The notes below the pieces were generated by a model. That model did not search any database. It had not been told where the DNA came from and saw only the letters and a list, made by a program, of their open reading frames with translations. A stretch of 32,226 nucleotides of DNA. Origin: Sphaerobacter sp. GTDB lineage: Bacteria; Chloroflexota; Chloroflexia; Thermomicrobiales; Thermomicrobiaceae. Below are positions 32,193 through 32,226 of this stretch, one piece after another. The DNA lies in contig NZ_JADGHZ010000026.1 in the NCBI RefSeq assembly GCF_019683595.1, positions 1 to 32,226 of the forward strand. Reading direction: 5' to 3'. Position 1 is the stretch's first letter, and every line of letters starts with the position of its first letter. Position numbers and translations under genes: made by a program.

Positions 32193-32226
32193 GATCAACC
32201 CCTCCGGGGCCAACTACACCGGATGC

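Overview
The window is GC-rich bacterial chromosome packed with housekeeping genes. It has no insertion sequence, phage gene, CRISPR array, rRNA or tRNA that I can recognise. Protein sequences and gene content (split purine genes purS/Q/L, two-subunit glycine decarboxylase, fhs-folD-fchA, many GTG/TTG starts) suggest a Chloroflexota bacterium, most likely class Thermomicrobia (Sphaerobacter-like). That assignment is inference from remembered sequence character, not from a search.

Layout. 84-3765 (minus): fchA, folD and fhs, the tetrahydrofolate one-carbon module, followed by a small membrane protein. 3766-4067: a relatively AT-rich divergent region with a consensus DnaA box and a strong sigma70-type promoter for an XRE regulator (4068-4508, plus). 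4718-8221 (plus): dnaE, ending at a hairpin terminator facing 8388-10728 (minus), which holds a stand-alone PHP phosphoesterase and a PolX-family protein. 10729-11211 holds no credible gene. 11212-15648 (minus): glmS, tatD, rdgB and a Mur-ligase-like enzyme, the last three joined by ATGA overlaps. 15649-16189: divergent region with a long, hairpin-rich leader upstream of glmS and a promoter for mtaB. 16190-24609 (plus): mtaB, purB, purC, purS, purQ, purL and purF. 24649-27578: gcvT, gcvH and gcvPA, then a terminator. 27693-32192: der, glyA, a WecA/MraY-type glycan-lipid transferase, a FmdB-type zinc ribbon protein and, on the minus strand, a small membrane protein.

How the genes fit together. 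GlyA and the glycine cleavage proteins load one-carbon units onto tetrahydrofolate as methylene-THF. FolD and FchA interconvert methylene-, methenyl- and formyl-THF, and Fhs makes formyl-THF from formate. Formyl-THF feeds purine synthesis, and six purine genes lie in the same 32 kb. GlmS and the WecA-like transferase serve envelope glycan synthesis. RdgB, DnaE and PolX/PHP concern nucleotide-pool hygiene and DNA synthesis or repair.

Most interesting points. (1) FolD lacks the catalytic lysine and the conserved glutamine of bifunctional FolD and overlaps a separate cyclohydrolase-type gene, fchA, which suggests a division of labour. (2) The PolX-family protein has lost two of three polymerase aspartates but keeps a full PHP metal site and sits 4 nt from a second PHP enzyme. 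(3) A stand-alone Mur-ligase resembling the C-terminal half of cyanophycin synthetase has altered catalytic motifs. (4) glmS has a candidate structured leader of about 350 nt. All family comparisons are from memory; no alignment, search or folding was run.
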